From assembly GCA_047518105.1 (NCBI GenBank), contig JAKZRQ010000121.1, positions 1 to 32,097 of the forward strand: a stretch of DNA of 32,097 nucleotides, written 5' to 3'. Below are positions 22,076 to 30,802 of the stretch, piece by piece. This DNA is from VXYL01 sp047518105. GTDB lineage: Bacteria > Pseudomonadota > Gammaproteobacteria > Pseudomonadales > Azotimanducaceae. A program made the position numbers and the translations under genes. Within the stretch, counting starts at the first letter, position 1; every line of letters starts with the position of its first letter. Under the pieces are notes generated by a model. It was not told the origin of the DNA. It worked only from the letters and a program-made list of their open reading frames with translations, and did no database searches.

Positions 22076-23266
22076 TCAGCCTCCGTCCTCGGTCGGTTGT
22101 TCGGGCCCGACGGAGGCGGTACCGAACAGATCGTGGAACATCAGCCGGACGCCGTCGCCCAGCTTGGCGAAGAAACCGGCTTCGGGAAGGTCGGCACGTG
22201 CCAACAGAGGCCGTTCGAGGAGAACCTCCCCGTCCAGGCTGACGCGGACGGTACCGATGGCGTCGCCCTTGGCGATGGGTGCCTCGAGTTCTCCGGGTAG
22301 GTCGAGCACGGCGTCGAGTTCGTCGTAGCGACCGCGGGGCACGGTCAGGCGGACCGGTTCGGAGACGCCGGCGGCGAGGGTCTCCGCGGTTCCATACCAA
22401 ACCCTGGCCGTGACCAGCGGCGCTTGGGCACCGAAGATCTCGCGGGTCTCGAAGTAGCGGAAGCCGTAGGCCAGCAGTTTCTGCGCATCGCGGGTCCGCT
22501 CCTCGTCACTCTGTGCCCCCATCACAACGGCGATCAGGCGGGTTCCTTCGCGCAGCGCGGATGCCACCAGGCAATAGCCGGCGGCGTCGGTCAGGCCGGT
22601 CTTGACGCCGTCCACGGACTTGTCGCGCCACAGCAGCTTGTTCCGGTTGAATTGCGGGCGTTCGATCTCGCCGTATTGGAACGACTTCTGCGCGTACAGC
22701 CGGTAGTGATCCGGAAAGCGCTTGATCAGCGCCGCTGAAAGGATTGCCATATCCCGTGCGGACGAGTGGTGGCCATCGTCGGGAAGGCCGGTGGCGTTGA
22801 CGAACCGCGTCGACGTCATGCCGAGTTCGCGCGCCTGGTTGTTCATCATGTCGGCGAATGCGTCCTCGGCACCGCCGATGTATTCGGCCACGGCGACGCT
22901 TGCATCATTGCCCGACTGGATGACGACACCGCGTAGCAGGTCCATCAATTTGACGTTGGTTCCTTCGCGGACGAACATCTTCGAGCCGCCGGTGCGCCAC
23001 GCCTTGACGCTGATGGGTACGTCGTCGTCGGGGGCGATGCGACCGCTTGCCAGTTCTGACGCGGCAATGAAGCTGGTCATGATCTTGGTCAGGCTCGCGG
23101 GCGGCACGGGGTTGTCGCTGTCGCTCTCCGCCAAGACGCTCATGGTCTCGGCGTCGACGAGAATGTGGCTGTTCGAGGCGATCGACGGCGGATCGGGCAC
23201 GACTTTCGGGGCGGCGTACGCGACGGTGGCCATCGCCAACGCCACCGAAACAATCAATGGGCGCAT
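22076..23266 (-). CDS. dacA: D-alanyl-D-alanine carboxypeptidase, PBP5/6 type
   Basis: The enzyme trims the terminal D-Ala of peptidoglycan pentapeptides in the periplasm. The 396 residues begin with a signal peptide (MRPLIVSVALAMATVAYA). The penicillin-binding motifs are intact: S58-LTK (SxxK), S118-GN (SxN) and K222-TG. A beta-rich PBP5 C-terminal domain follows, then a LGDGVRLMFHDLFG stretch that could be an amphipathic membrane-anchoring helix. AGGAGG upstream of ATG is strong. It sits between mltB and lipB in the wall cluster. Confidence 0.96.
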   Translation of the reverse strand: MRPLIVSVALAMATVAYAAPKVVPDPPSIASNSHILVDAETMSVLAESDSDNPVPPASLTKIMTSFIAASELASGRIAPDDDVPISVKAWRTGGSKMFVREGTNVKLMDLLRGVVIQSGNDASVAVAEYIGGAEDAFADMMNNQARELGMTSTRFVNATGLPDDGHHSSARDMAILSAALIKRFPDHYRLYAQKSFQYGEIERPQFNRNKLLWRDKSVDGVKTGLTDAAGYCLVASALREGTRLIAVVMGAQSDEERTRDAQKLLAYGFRYFETREIFGAQAPLVTARVWYGTAETLAAGVSEPVRLTVPRGRYDELDAVLDLPGELEAPIAKGDAIGTVRVSLDGEVLLERPLLARADLPEAGFFAKLGDGVRLMFHDLFGTASVGPEQPTEDGG

Positions 23267-23315
23267 GTCTCACTCCTCCTGACGGCAGCCGGTCTTCTCG
23301 ATGGGGTCTGGGCGG

Positions 23316-24368
23316 TCATTCGTTCCCCGCGATCATCTGGCGTTGGATTTCCTGCGCGAGCTGCAGCACCGCTAGCGCGTACATGGCGCTATGGTTGTAG
23401 CGCGTGATGACATAGAAGTCGTGAAGGCCGAGCCAGTACTCGCCACCGGCCTTCGCCTCCATGCGGAACAAGGCGGCTTTCTCGCTATCGGCAAGTTCGC
23501 TGGCGACGACCGCGCCACGCTTGCGAAAGTCGCCTACGGTGTGGGCGAGATCCAAGCCGGTGTCGGCGAGCTCCGGAACGCCGTCGTTGGCGATTTCTAC
23601 GCGGACGGCCACTCGAGTCGTGCCACGCCAACCGTGGCGGGCGAGATAGTTGGCGATGCTGCCGATCGCGTCCGTCTGGTTCGACCAGATGTCGCGTTGA
23701 CCATCGCCATCGAAGTCGACCGCGAAGTTGCGGTAGCTCGAGGAAATGAACTGCCCGTAGCCCATGGCGCCCGCGTAGGAACCCACGGGTGCGAACGGAT
23801 CCTTGTCCTCCTCGCGAACGAGCAGCAGGAATTCGGTCAGCTCGCGCTTGAAGAACGCCGACCGCCGGGGGTAGTCGAATGCCAGGGTGGCAAGCGCGTC
23901 GATCACCCGGTGGTTTCCAAGGTACCTGCCATAGAAGGTCTCGACGCCGACAATGGCGACGACAATCTCCCCAGAGACGCCGAACTCTCGACTGGCGGCG
24001 TCGATGGCGTCCTTGTTGCGCCGCCAGAAGTCGACGCCTGCGGCAATGCGCTTGTCGGTGACGAAGATCGCGCGGTACTCGTGCCAGGCGAGCACTTTCT
24101 CCGCCGGCGTGGAGATCTTCTCGATGACGCTCTCGCTCTTGGCGGCGCCCGCGAATAACTCGGCGAGCCAGGCGCGATCGAATTCGTGCTCGGCCACGAG
24201 ACCGTCGATGTACTCGATCACTTCGGGACGCGCCGCGTAGTCCGCGCGGGCGGGCGTGAAGAAAAACGCGGCAAGGGCGATCACGGCGCATCCACAGCCG
24301 AGGCGCAAGGCTTGACGGCGTCTACCGAAAGACAAGGCATGGTTCGTTTCGGGCAAAGGCGTCGTCAT
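23316..24368 (-). CDS. mltB: Lytic murein transglycosylase B
   Basis: MltB cleaves the MurNAc-GlcNAc bond to leave 1,6-anhydro ends. From ATG 24368 the product is 350 residues; AGGAAGGG seven bases upstream supports this start over a TTG six codons earlier. Catalytic Glu143 lies in VGVETFYGRYLG. Also present are AMGYGQFISSSYRNFAVDFD, GDGQRDIWSNQTDAIGSIAN and YNHSAMYALAV. The N-terminus has a hydrophobic stretch ending TPARA, a signal peptidase I-type site, and no good lipobox despite two Cys. It may therefore be a soluble periplasmic form, unlike the E. coli lipoprotein. Confidence 0.94.
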   Translation of the reverse strand: MTTPLPETNHALSFGRRRQALRLGCGCAVIALAAFFFTPARADYAARPEVIEYIDGLVAEHEFDRAWLAELFAGAAKSESVIEKISTPAEKVLAWHEYRAIFVTDKRIAAGVDFWRRNKDAIDAASREFGVSGEIVVAIVGVETFYGRYLGNHRVIDALATLAFDYPRRSAFFKRELTEFLLLVREEDKDPFAPVGSYAGAMGYGQFISSSYRNFAVDFDGDGQRDIWSNQTDAIGSIANYLARHGWRGTTRVAVRVEIANDGVPELADTGLDLAHTVGDFRKRGAVVASELADSEKAALFRMEAKAGGEYWLGLHDFYVITRYNHSAMYALAVLQLAQEIQRQMIAGNE

Positions 24369-24395
24369 CGGGATTCCCTTCCTCAATGCGTCCGC

Positions 24396-25517
24396 TTAAG
24401 TGCGTCGATGGGCGTGAATGGACATGACAATACCAAAACCGGCCAGCAATGTGATCGCCGAGGTTCCGCCATAGCTCACCAGCGGCAGCGGAACGCCCAC
24501 CACGGGCAGCAAACCACAGACCATCCCCATGTTAACAAAGACGTAGGCGGAGAAGACCAGCGTGAGACCGCTCGCCGCTAGGCGTCCGAAGGCATCGGAT
24601 GCCCGGGTGGCCAAGAAAAGGGCGCGCGCGATGACGACGAGGTAGAGGATGAGCAGCAGCGTCGTGCCCCGAAGACCGAGTTCCTCTCCGATGACTGCGA
24701 GGATGAAGTCGGTGTGGCTCTCCGGCAGGAAGTCGAGACGGCTCTGGGTGCCTTCGAACAGGCCCTTGCCATCGACACCGCCGGAACCGATGGCGATCTT
24801 CGATTGAATGATGTTCCAACCGGCCCCTTGCTGATCCTGTTCCGGGTTGAGAAAAGTCAGCACGCGTGCCTTCTGGTAGTCCTGCATGAAGAACCACATG
24901 AGCGGTGCCGCCAACGCGCCGAGGCCCAGGATCGACGCGATCGCTCGCCACCCAAGACCGGCCATCACCACGACTGCGATGCCGCCCGTCGCCACCATCA
25001 GTCCGGTGCCGAGATCCGGTTGCGCGGCGATGAGGCCAGCCGGAATCGCGAGCAGTGCCGCCGCCACGAGAAGGTGGCGGCCGCGCGGCGGTAGCGGACG
25101 TTCGTGCAGGTACCAGGCGATCACCAGCGGTACGGCAATCTTCATGAGTTCGGAGGGTTGAAAACGGGGCAGCCCCGGCAAGTCCAGCCAGCGTTGGGAG
25201 CCTTTGGCCACGGTCCCGACGACGAGCACGGCGACCAGTAGCGCGACCCCCGCAAGATAGAGTCCCGGGGCCCATCGCAGGTAGCGGTGCGGGTCGATTT
25301 GGGCGGCGATCAGCATGCCGACCACCGCAGCGCCGATGCGGAGAATCTGACTGTTCAGGACGGCGGAGTCCTGGTTGGCAGCGCTGTTCAACACCACGAG
25401 GCCGAATGCCATGATCGCGAACAGGCCCGCAAGCAGCCACGGGTCGAGATGCATCCGGAACAGGGCGCGCGCGGAAGCGTCTCCCAAACGAAGGCTGCGC
25501 GCGAAGTCCAGCGGCAC
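24396..25517 (-). CDS. rodA: Rod-shape-determining peptidoglycan glycosyltransferase RodA
   Basis: RodA is the SEDS-family polymerase of the elongasome, partnered with PBP2. The 373-residue protein has around ten membrane spans. It carries family segments GSQRWLDLPGLPRFQPSELM, AQPDLGTGLMVATGG, LDFLPESHTDFILAVIGEEL and GLLPVVGVPLPLVSYGGTSA. GTG 25517 is chosen because it begins one base after the mrdA stop. The frame is open further upstream, but only across mrdA. Confidence 0.96.
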   Translation of the reverse strand: MPLDFARSLRLGDASARALFRMHLDPWLLAGLFAIMAFGLVVLNSAANQDSAVLNSQILRIGAAVVGMLIAAQIDPHRYLRWAPGLYLAGVALLVAVLVVGTVAKGSQRWLDLPGLPRFQPSELMKIAVPLVIAWYLHERPLPPRGRHLLVAAALLAIPAGLIAAQPDLGTGLMVATGGIAVVVMAGLGWRAIASILGLGALAAPLMWFFMQDYQKARVLTFLNPEQDQQGAGWNIIQSKIAIGSGGVDGKGLFEGTQSRLDFLPESHTDFILAVIGEELGLRGTTLLLILYLVVIARALFLATRASDAFGRLAASGLTLVFSAYVFVNMGMVCGLLPVVGVPLPLVSYGGTSAITLLAGFGIVMSIHAHRRT

Positions 25518-25518
25518 G

Positions 25519-27474
25519 TCAAGACTCCACGGCGACGCGGAGGTAGCCGCCATCGCCCTCGGCGTCCGCAGGCAGCGGATGCCTGTTCTCGGCCAGGGTG
25601 GGCAGCAGGAAGGCGTCGATGACTTCGCGCGCCACCGGTCCCGCCACCGAACTGCCGCTGCCGCCGTTTTCGACCAGTACCGCGAGCGCGATCCGAGGAT
25701 CGTCTGCGGGCGCGAAGGCGATGAACCAGGCGTGCTTGCGTTCGTGCTCCTCGAGCGCCTCCTCGTCGTATTCTTCGCCTTGGGGGATGGCCACCACCTG
25801 GGCGGTGCCGGACTTCCCGGCCATGCGGTAGTCGATGTCCTGGCCGATGTGCGCCCAGGCGGTGCCGTTTTGCCGGTAGCCTTGGTTGCCCCGGTGGACC
25901 ACGGCTTCCATGGCGTCGACCATTCGTTCCCAATCTTGCGGCGTGGGGCCGACGATGGCGGGCAGTTCGCCAGCCACAACGGACTCGTGCAGGTGCGGAT
26001 CGCTGGACAAGAGCATCCGCGGGCGCACGAAGCGGCCGCGGTTGGCGATGATCGTGGCGACGGTGGCGAGTTGAAGCGGCGTCGCCGACAGGGCGCCTTG
26101 ACCAATGGCCAGGTTCAAGGTGTCGCCGGGATACCAGGATTCGCCCCGCGCGCCGGCTTTCCACTCGCTGTTCGGCAGCAGCCCGGGCACGGCTTCGACC
26201 ACGTCGATGGACGTCACGCGACCAAAGCCGAACCCGGCGGCGAAGTCCGGCAGCGCATCGATGGCCATCTTCGAGCCGAGATCGAAGAAGTAAGTGTTGG
26301 ATGAACGGTAGATCGCCCGGTGAAGGTCGACGATGCCTTGCCCGCCGGAATTGTCCTTGGTCCAACTCCAGTCCCGGTAGACGCGCTTCCGGTTGGGGAG
26401 CCTGAACTCTCCGTTGTCCACGATGGTGCGTTCCCAGTCCGTAATCCCGTTCGTCAACGCGGCCAAAGCGACCACCGGCTTGAACGTCGATCCAGGCGCG
26501 TAGAGACCGTTCGTGGCGCGGTTGAACAAGGGCTTGGCCGACGAGGTGAGCATGTCCTGGTAGAGCGAAGCGTCCATGCCGGTCACGAACAGATTCGGGT
26601 CGTAGCCGGGGATGCTCACCATGGCCAGGATGCCGCCGGATCGCGGATCGATCGCGACCACCGCGCCCCGGCGCTGTCCGAGCGCGGCCGCCGCCGCGAT
26701 CTGCAGTCGGCTGTCGAGATGCAAGACGATGTTCCGACCGGCAATAGGCTTCAACTCGGCCAGTTCCGGATCATCCGGGCGCGCCCGATTCAGTATCTGG
26801 CCGTGGGCGTCGACTTCGACGCGCCGCGGGCCGGGTTCCCCGTGCAGGGATCGTTCATAGAATGCCTCCACCCCGCGCTTGCCGATGAACCGGGTTGCGC
26901 TGCTGTACAGGCGGGAATCCAGTTCTTGCAGATCCTTTTGGGTAATCCGCCGGACCGAGCCGACGGGGTGTGCCATCAGGGACCCGTAGGGGTAGTGACG
27001 GACGGTATCCGAACTGACATGGACGCCTTCCAGGCGATGCCGGTTGACCTCGACGATGGCGCGCTCCTCGGGGCTGATGTTGAGCTTGACGGGGATGCGC
27101 GAATGCGGTCGCCGTCCACGCGCGAGGAGCGCTCGGAAGGCGTCGAGTTCGTCTTCGGTCAAGTCCACCAGCGCGCCGATCTCGGCAAGCGCGGCTTCGA
27201 CGTCGCCCGCGACTTCCGGCACCATCACGATGGAGAAGGCGGGACTGTTGTCGGCCAGCAGTTCGCCGTTGCGGTCGTAGATCCGGCCCCGGCTTGCCGC
27301 CACGACAATGTCTTGGAGCCGGTTGTCCTCGGAGATGGTTAGGTATTCGTCGTGCTTGAATACCGATAGCCAGACCATCCGTGCAAACAACAGGCAGAAC
27401 AGGGCGGAGACGATCAAGAACACGATGAATGTGCGCGACATGAAGGTGCTCCACTCCTGGTGGGCGCTCTTCAT
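25519..27474 (-). CDS. mrdA: Penicillin-binding protein 2 (elongation transpeptidase)
   Basis: PBP2 crosslinks lateral-wall peptidoglycan with RodA. After a short cytoplasmic tail and a membrane anchor (RTFIVFLIVSALFCLLFARM) come SRGRIYDRNGELLADN (pedestal domain) and FIGKRGVEAFYERSLHGEPG. The transpeptidase domain has APGSTFKPVVALAAL (SxxK), SSNTYFF (SxN) and KSGTAQVV (KTG-type). From ATG 27474 it is 651 residues. ATG 27441 (640 residues) has the better ribosome site (GGAG, seven bases) and is the alternative; the longer start matches the pre-anchor segment seen in relatives. The open frame continues upstream into rlmH but is not coding. Confidence 0.95.
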   Translation of the reverse strand: MKSAHQEWSTFMSRTFIVFLIVSALFCLLFARMVWLSVFKHDEYLTISEDNRLQDIVVAASRGRIYDRNGELLADNSPAFSIVMVPEVAGDVEAALAEIGALVDLTEDELDAFRALLARGRRPHSRIPVKLNISPEERAIVEVNRHRLEGVHVSSDTVRHYPYGSLMAHPVGSVRRITQKDLQELDSRLYSSATRFIGKRGVEAFYERSLHGEPGPRRVEVDAHGQILNRARPDDPELAELKPIAGRNIVLHLDSRLQIAAAAALGQRRGAVVAIDPRSGGILAMVSIPGYDPNLFVTGMDASLYQDMLTSSAKPLFNRATNGLYAPGSTFKPVVALAALTNGITDWERTIVDNGEFRLPNRKRVYRDWSWTKDNSGGQGIVDLHRAIYRSSNTYFFDLGSKMAIDALPDFAAGFGFGRVTSIDVVEAVPGLLPNSEWKAGARGESWYPGDTLNLAIGQGALSATPLQLATVATIIANRGRFVRPRMLLSSDPHLHESVVAGELPAIVGPTPQDWERMVDAMEAVVHRGNQGYRQNGTAWAHIGQDIDYRMAGKSGTAQVVAIPQGEEYDEEALEEHERKHAWFIAFAPADDPRIALAVLVENGGSGSSVAGPVAREVIDAFLLPTLAENRHPLPADAEGDGGYLRVAVES

Positions 27475-27578
27475 CGGCCCAGTGCTTGGCTCTCGGCTTG
27501 CGCTGCGGTCGCGACCGCGTGATCGGCTTCGAAACAAGTTGTTCACCGCTAGCATTCGATCAAGCCCCGTCCCATGCC

Positions 27579-28013
27579 TCACCGGTGGTAGGGATGCCCG
27601 GCGAGAATCGTCCACGCCCGGTAGATCTGCTCGGCGACGACGACGCGAACCAGCAGATGCGGCAGGGTCATGGCGGATAGCGACAGGACGTGTTGTGCCC
27701 GCTGCCGCGCGCTCTCGCTGAAGCCGCTGGCACCGCCGATCAGGATGGCGACGTCCCGGCGGCCCATGCGCCATTGGGCAACGAGGGCGGCGAAGGCTTC
27801 GCTCGACAACGCCTCGCCGCGACGGTCAAGAACCACGACGATCTCCTTCGACCGCACTTCGGCGAGCAGCCGGTTTTCGTCGGATTGTCCGCGCCGGGGC
27901 GAGACCACGGCGAGTTCCAAGGCGTTCTCGGACGGCAGGCGTTTCGCGTACTCGGCAAGACCCTCGTCGATCCATCGTGGCGCTTTTCCGACGGCTAGCA
28001 ACCGGACTTTCAA
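27579..28013 (-). CDS. rlmH: 23S rRNA (pseudouridine1915-N3)-methyltransferase
   Basis: RlmH is a SPOUT methyltransferase that modifies helix 69 of 23S rRNA. The 144 residues show KVRLLAVGKAPRWIDEGLAE at the N-terminus. The SAM-binding knot is AILIGGASGF (about 89-98) followed by LSLSAMTLPHLLVRVVVAEQ and the C-terminal YRAWTILAGHPYHR. The start is TTG, overlapping the rsfS stop as TTGA, so the two are translationally coupled. It is about ten residues shorter than E. coli RlmH because of shorter loops. Confidence 0.95.
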   Translation of the reverse strand: MKVRLLAVGKAPRWIDEGLAEYAKRLPSENALELAVVSPRRGQSDENRLLAEVRSKEIVVVLDRRGEALSSEAFAALVAQWRMGRRDVAILIGGASGFSESARQRAQHVLSLSAMTLPHLLVRVVVAEQIYRAWTILAGHPYHR

Positions 28014-28498
28014 TGCGGGGTTGGCCCGCGCTTCACGCGGGCACCCGCGTTGGTGCGGGGTTCGGAGCATCCTCGGTCTGAGCGCCCCAGGGCCGGCCCG
28101 GTACGCCGCTCGGCAACGCTTCCCGCCGGCAGATTTCGCGCAGCGAAATCTCGGGGCGACGGCGAAGCGGTCGCGTCTTCCATGGAAGCCGCAGGCTCTT
28201 CCCACAGGCGCTCCAAATCGTAGAACGCGCGTGACTCCGCGCGCATGACATGGACGACGACGTCCACCAAGTCGATCAACACCCAGTCGTTCTGGTCGCG
28301 GCCTTCCGTGCCAAGGACTTCGACATCTTGGTGCCTTGCCATCTCGAGCACGTTGTCCACGATCGCCTTGACGTGGCGGTTGGAGGTGCCGCCGACGATG
28401 ATCATGGTGTCGGTGATGTCGGTGAGGGTGGAGACATCCAGCGCGACCGGTTCGACACCCTTGCGGTCGTCGACGGCATCCATGACGAGATCCTTCAA
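28010..28498 (-). CDS. rsfS: Ribosomal silencing factor RsfS with repeat-derived C-terminus
   Basis: RsfS binds L14 and blocks subunit joining during starvation. Residues 1-100 are the family domain (MDAVDDRKGVEPVALDVSTL, DTMIIVGGTSNRHVKAIVDN, EGRDQNDWVLIDLVDVVVHV). Residues 101-162 are extra and encoded by hairpin-rich repeat DNA. The extension reaches the rlmH overlap, so it appears translated. The listed start is TTG, without a nearby ribosome site. A perfect AGGAGG (28535-28530) lies seven bases before an in-frame GTC at 28522, which would give KAINNSALKDLVM ahead of the domain, very like normal RsfS N-termini. The real start may thus be non-canonical or a base there may be wrong. Confidence 0.88.
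   Translation of the reverse strand: MKDLVMDAVDDRKGVEPVALDVSTLTDITDTMIIVGGTSNRHVKAIVDNVLEMARHQDVEVLGTEGRDQNDWVLIDLVDVVVHVMRAESRAFYDLERLWEEPAASMEDATASPSPRDFAARNLPAGSVAERRTGPALGRSDRGCSEPRTNAGARVKRGPTPH
28014..28160 (-). repeat. Hairpin-rich element embedded in the 3' end of rsfS
   Basis: On the minus strand there is AGATTTCGC-TGC-GCGAAATCT (28131-28151), a perfect 9-bp stem. Two mutually exclusive hairpins sharing one arm follow: CGCGGG-TG-CCCGCG (28036-28049) and CCCGCG-TGAAG-CGCGGG (28025-28041). The motif at 28024-28040 recurs with one change at 12-28. The element boundaries are estimated from where RsfS similarity ends. It is read in frame as the protein's C-terminal extension. Confidence 0.6.
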
Positions 28499-28586
28499 TG
28501 CGCTGTTGTTGATAGCCTTGACGGCGTTGCCTCCTGTCGAACCGAGCTATTCTCCCTGACCCGGCGGGCCGTCGTGTGTTTGCGGG

Positions 28587-29216
28587 CTAGCCCCCGTCCG
28601 CGGTCGACGACGCGTACAATCCATGCGCTCTAATATATGACCACACTTCCTGCGTTAGCAATGCGCTAGCGTCGTTGTTTTGCCGGATCATCCGACGCAC
28701 CTGACTGGCCGAGATGTCGAGCATCGCGTCGGGCAGGCAGGCGATACCGCCGTTGTTCTCGGTCGCAAGTTCCCGGGGGTCGTCGACCCACTCGAACCCG
28801 TGTGGCACGAGTGGTGCCTTCGCACCGTCGGCACCGGGTCGGTCCAGCACGAGCAGGTGGCACAGCTTGTGTAGTTTCTCCACGCGGTGCCACGACCCGA
28901 TATCGTCCAGGGCGTCGCGGCCGATCAGCCAGGTCACCGGCGCCTCGTCGGCGAGGCCGGCAAGGGTGTCGACCGTGTAGGACGGTCCGGACCGCTGCAC
29001 CTCGACATTGGAGGGCACGAGACCCGGGTCGTCTTGCGCGGCCAAGCGGAGCATGTGCCAGCGGTGCGCAACGCTGGCTGAGGTGGGACGGTGCCAGGGT
29101 CGCGCGGCCAGCAACAACGTGACGGTCGTAGCATCCAACGCGTTGCGGGCGCTGCGGGCAGCGTGCAGATGGCCGGCGTGAACAGGATCGAAGGTGCCGC
29201 CCAAGATGGCTCTCAC
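28587..29216 (-). CDS. nadD: Nicotinate-nucleotide adenylyltransferase
   Basis: NadD makes nicotinate adenine dinucleotide from NaMN and ATP in NAD synthesis. The nucleotidyltransferase motif GGTFDPVHAGH is at residues 6-16, followed by SARNALDATTVTLLLAARPW, VTWLIGRDALDDIGSWHRVE and ISASQVRRMI, the variant of the usual ISSTxIR motif. GTG 29216 puts the motif where relatives have it and gives 209 residues. A TTG at 29258 would add 14 residues of no known similarity. Neither has a good ribosome site. It precedes rsfS as in many proteobacteria; holA and proA are not upstream. Confidence 0.93.
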   Translation of the reverse strand: MRAILGGTFDPVHAGHLHAARSARNALDATTVTLLLAARPWHRPTSASVAHRWHMLRLAAQDDPGLVPSNVEVQRSGPSYTVDTLAGLADEAPVTWLIGRDALDDIGSWHRVEKLHKLCHLLVLDRPGADGAKAPLVPHGFEWVDDPRELATENNGGIACLPDAMLDISASQVRRMIRQNNDASALLTQEVWSYIRAHGLYASSTADGG

Positions 29217-29318
29217 CGGTACCCCGTCAATCGGATCGCTGTGAATGGCAACGGGCAAGCCTCGCGGTCATCGCCGTCGCCGCCGGTGCGCCGCCCGCCC
29301 TGTCCCGGCGTCTCGCCG

Positions 29319-29915
29319 TCATCCCTTGAGCTTCGCCACCAAGCGCCCGATCTCCACCAACCGTTCGCGCGGCAGTTGCATTTGCAGCAGGCTCTGTTTC
29401 GTCTCCGGTTCGAGCGGCAGCAACTCGGCGAGCCGCCAGCTCACCGAACGTGCGTCGTCGTAGTCGATGTCGAGCTTGAGCTGTTGAATCATTGGGTGCT
29501 TGGCGAGTACGCGCAGGGTCTCAACCAGGGGTTGGAACTCCGGTGCCACGGCGCCCGCGCGCTCCTCCTCCAGGAATTCGACCTCGGCCATCACCAGGTG
29601 GTCGGCCGCCGCCCATGACCGGTGGATGCGGAATTTCGAGGCGCCGACGCAGACGATGCCCAACAGGCCGTTGGCCAACTGGTTGAAGTCGATGATGGAG
29701 GCATAGGTGCCGACGTTGAACAGCGACGGCGGACCGCCGCCTTCGAACGTCTCTCGTCCCTCCCGGATGAGTACGACGCCGAATCCGGTATTCGTCTTCA
29801 TGCAGCGCCCGACAAGGTCCACGTAGCGCGGTTCGAAGATCTGCAACGGCAGGCGGCCACCGCTGAACAGCACGTTGCCCAGCGGGAACAGGGGAATCTC
29901 CTGGCGTTCGGCCAT
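29319..29915 (-). CDS. LON-substrate-binding-domain protein (Lon N-terminal-like)
   Basis: The 198-residue product begins MAERQEIPLFPLGNVLFSGG, then RLPLQIFEPRYVDLVGRCMK and GFGVVLIREGRE, the pattern of the Lon N-terminal (LAN) domain. A helical C-terminal part follows with ELLPLEPETKQSLLQMQLPR. It lacks the ATPase and protease domains, so it is a stand-alone protein of the kind annotated as peptidase S16 LON domain. Its function is unknown; substrate recognition or assisting proteolysis is guesswork. ATG 29915 is chosen at the conserved N-terminus. It lies upstream of nadD on the same strand and diverges from uppP by 90 bases. Confidence 0.85.
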   Translation of the reverse strand: MAERQEIPLFPLGNVLFSGGRLPLQIFEPRYVDLVGRCMKTNTGFGVVLIREGRETFEGGGPPSLFNVGTYASIIDFNQLANGLLGIVCVGASKFRIHRSWAAADHLVMAEVEFLEEERAGAVAPEFQPLVETLRVLAKHPMIQQLKLDIDYDDARSVSWRLAELLPLEPETKQSLLQMQLPRERLVEIGRLVAKLKG

Positions 29916-30005
29916 GGCCAAACCATACCATCCGGCGCGGCAAAATTGCCCCGCAAACGCCTGGGCGTGTTCGTAGAATGCATGCAATCCTACGCTTGGG
30001 CGCAT

Positions 30006-30797
30006 ATGGAACCGAGCCTCCTGCAGATCGTCGTCCTGGCGCTTATCCAGGGCGTCACCGAATTCCTGCCGATATCGAGCTCCGCGCATCTCATCCTGCC
30101 TGCGGCGCTCACGGATTGGCCGGACCAGGGGTTGGCGTTCGACGTCGCCGTCCACCTTGGAACGCTGGTCGCGGTGATCGCCTACTTCCGTCGCGACCTT
30201 GCGGGCTTCGCGACGAGCGGCGCGGCGCTGGCCAGCGGTCGCCCATGGGACGGCAATCTCGATCTGTTGCTGAAGGTTTCCATCGCAACGGTTCCGGTGG
30301 TGGTCGCCGGTGTGCTGTTCGGGACCGAGATCGAGACGCACTTGCGGTCCACGGCGGTGATCGCGTTCGCCACCATCGGTTTCGGCATCGCGCTTTGGCT
30401 GGCGGATCGACGTCCCGGCAGCGAAGGCACGCCAAGCTACTTCCAAGCACTCCTCATCGGACTGGCGCAAGCCGCCGCACTCATTCCCGGGACATCCCGT
30501 TCCGGCATCACCATCGCCGCCGCGCTGGCACTTGGACTCGGACGGCGGAGCGCGGCGCGGTTTTCGTTTCTGCTGGCGATCCCCGCCATCGCCGGGGCGG
30601 CGCTGTACACCGTCTTCGACGACGCCGGGACGGGCTCGCTGCCGTGGACGGGCATGGCGCTCGGGTTCGTGATCGCGGGCGCGAGCGCCTTCGCCTGCAT
30701 CGCCGCGTTCATCCGCTTCGTCGACCGCACGGGCATGACGCCCTATGTCATCTACCGAGTGCTTCTCGGGGTCGTGCTAATCGCGTTCTTCCTCTAG
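30006..30797 (+). CDS. uppP: Undecaprenyl-diphosphatase
   Basis: UppP (BacA) dephosphorylates undecaprenyl pyrophosphate at the membrane and recycles the lipid carrier for wall synthesis; excess gives bacitracin resistance. The 263-residue membrane protein has both catalytic motifs, GVTEFLPISSSAHLIL (residues 16-31, with E19) and PGTSRSG (161-167). Length and hydrophobic segments are normal. ATG 30006 begins at the conserved N-terminus; ATG 29982 is possible. Neither has a ribosome site. A TAGAAT at 29974-29979 might be a -10 box, without a clear -35. The stop lies six bases before repeat copy B. Confidence 0.95.
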   Translation: MEPSLLQIVVLALIQGVTEFLPISSSAHLILPAALTDWPDQGLAFDVAVHLGTLVAVIAYFRRDLAGFATSGAALASGRPWDGNLDLLLKVSIATVPVVVAGVLFGTEIETHLRSTAVIAFATIGFGIALWLADRRPGSEGTPSYFQALLIGLAQAAALIPGTSRSGITIAAALALGLGRRSAARFSFLLAIPAIAGAALYTVFDDAGTGSLPWTGMALGFVIAGASAFACIAAFIRFVDRTGMTPYVIYRVLLGVVLIAFFL

Positions 30798-30802
30798 ATG
30801 CT

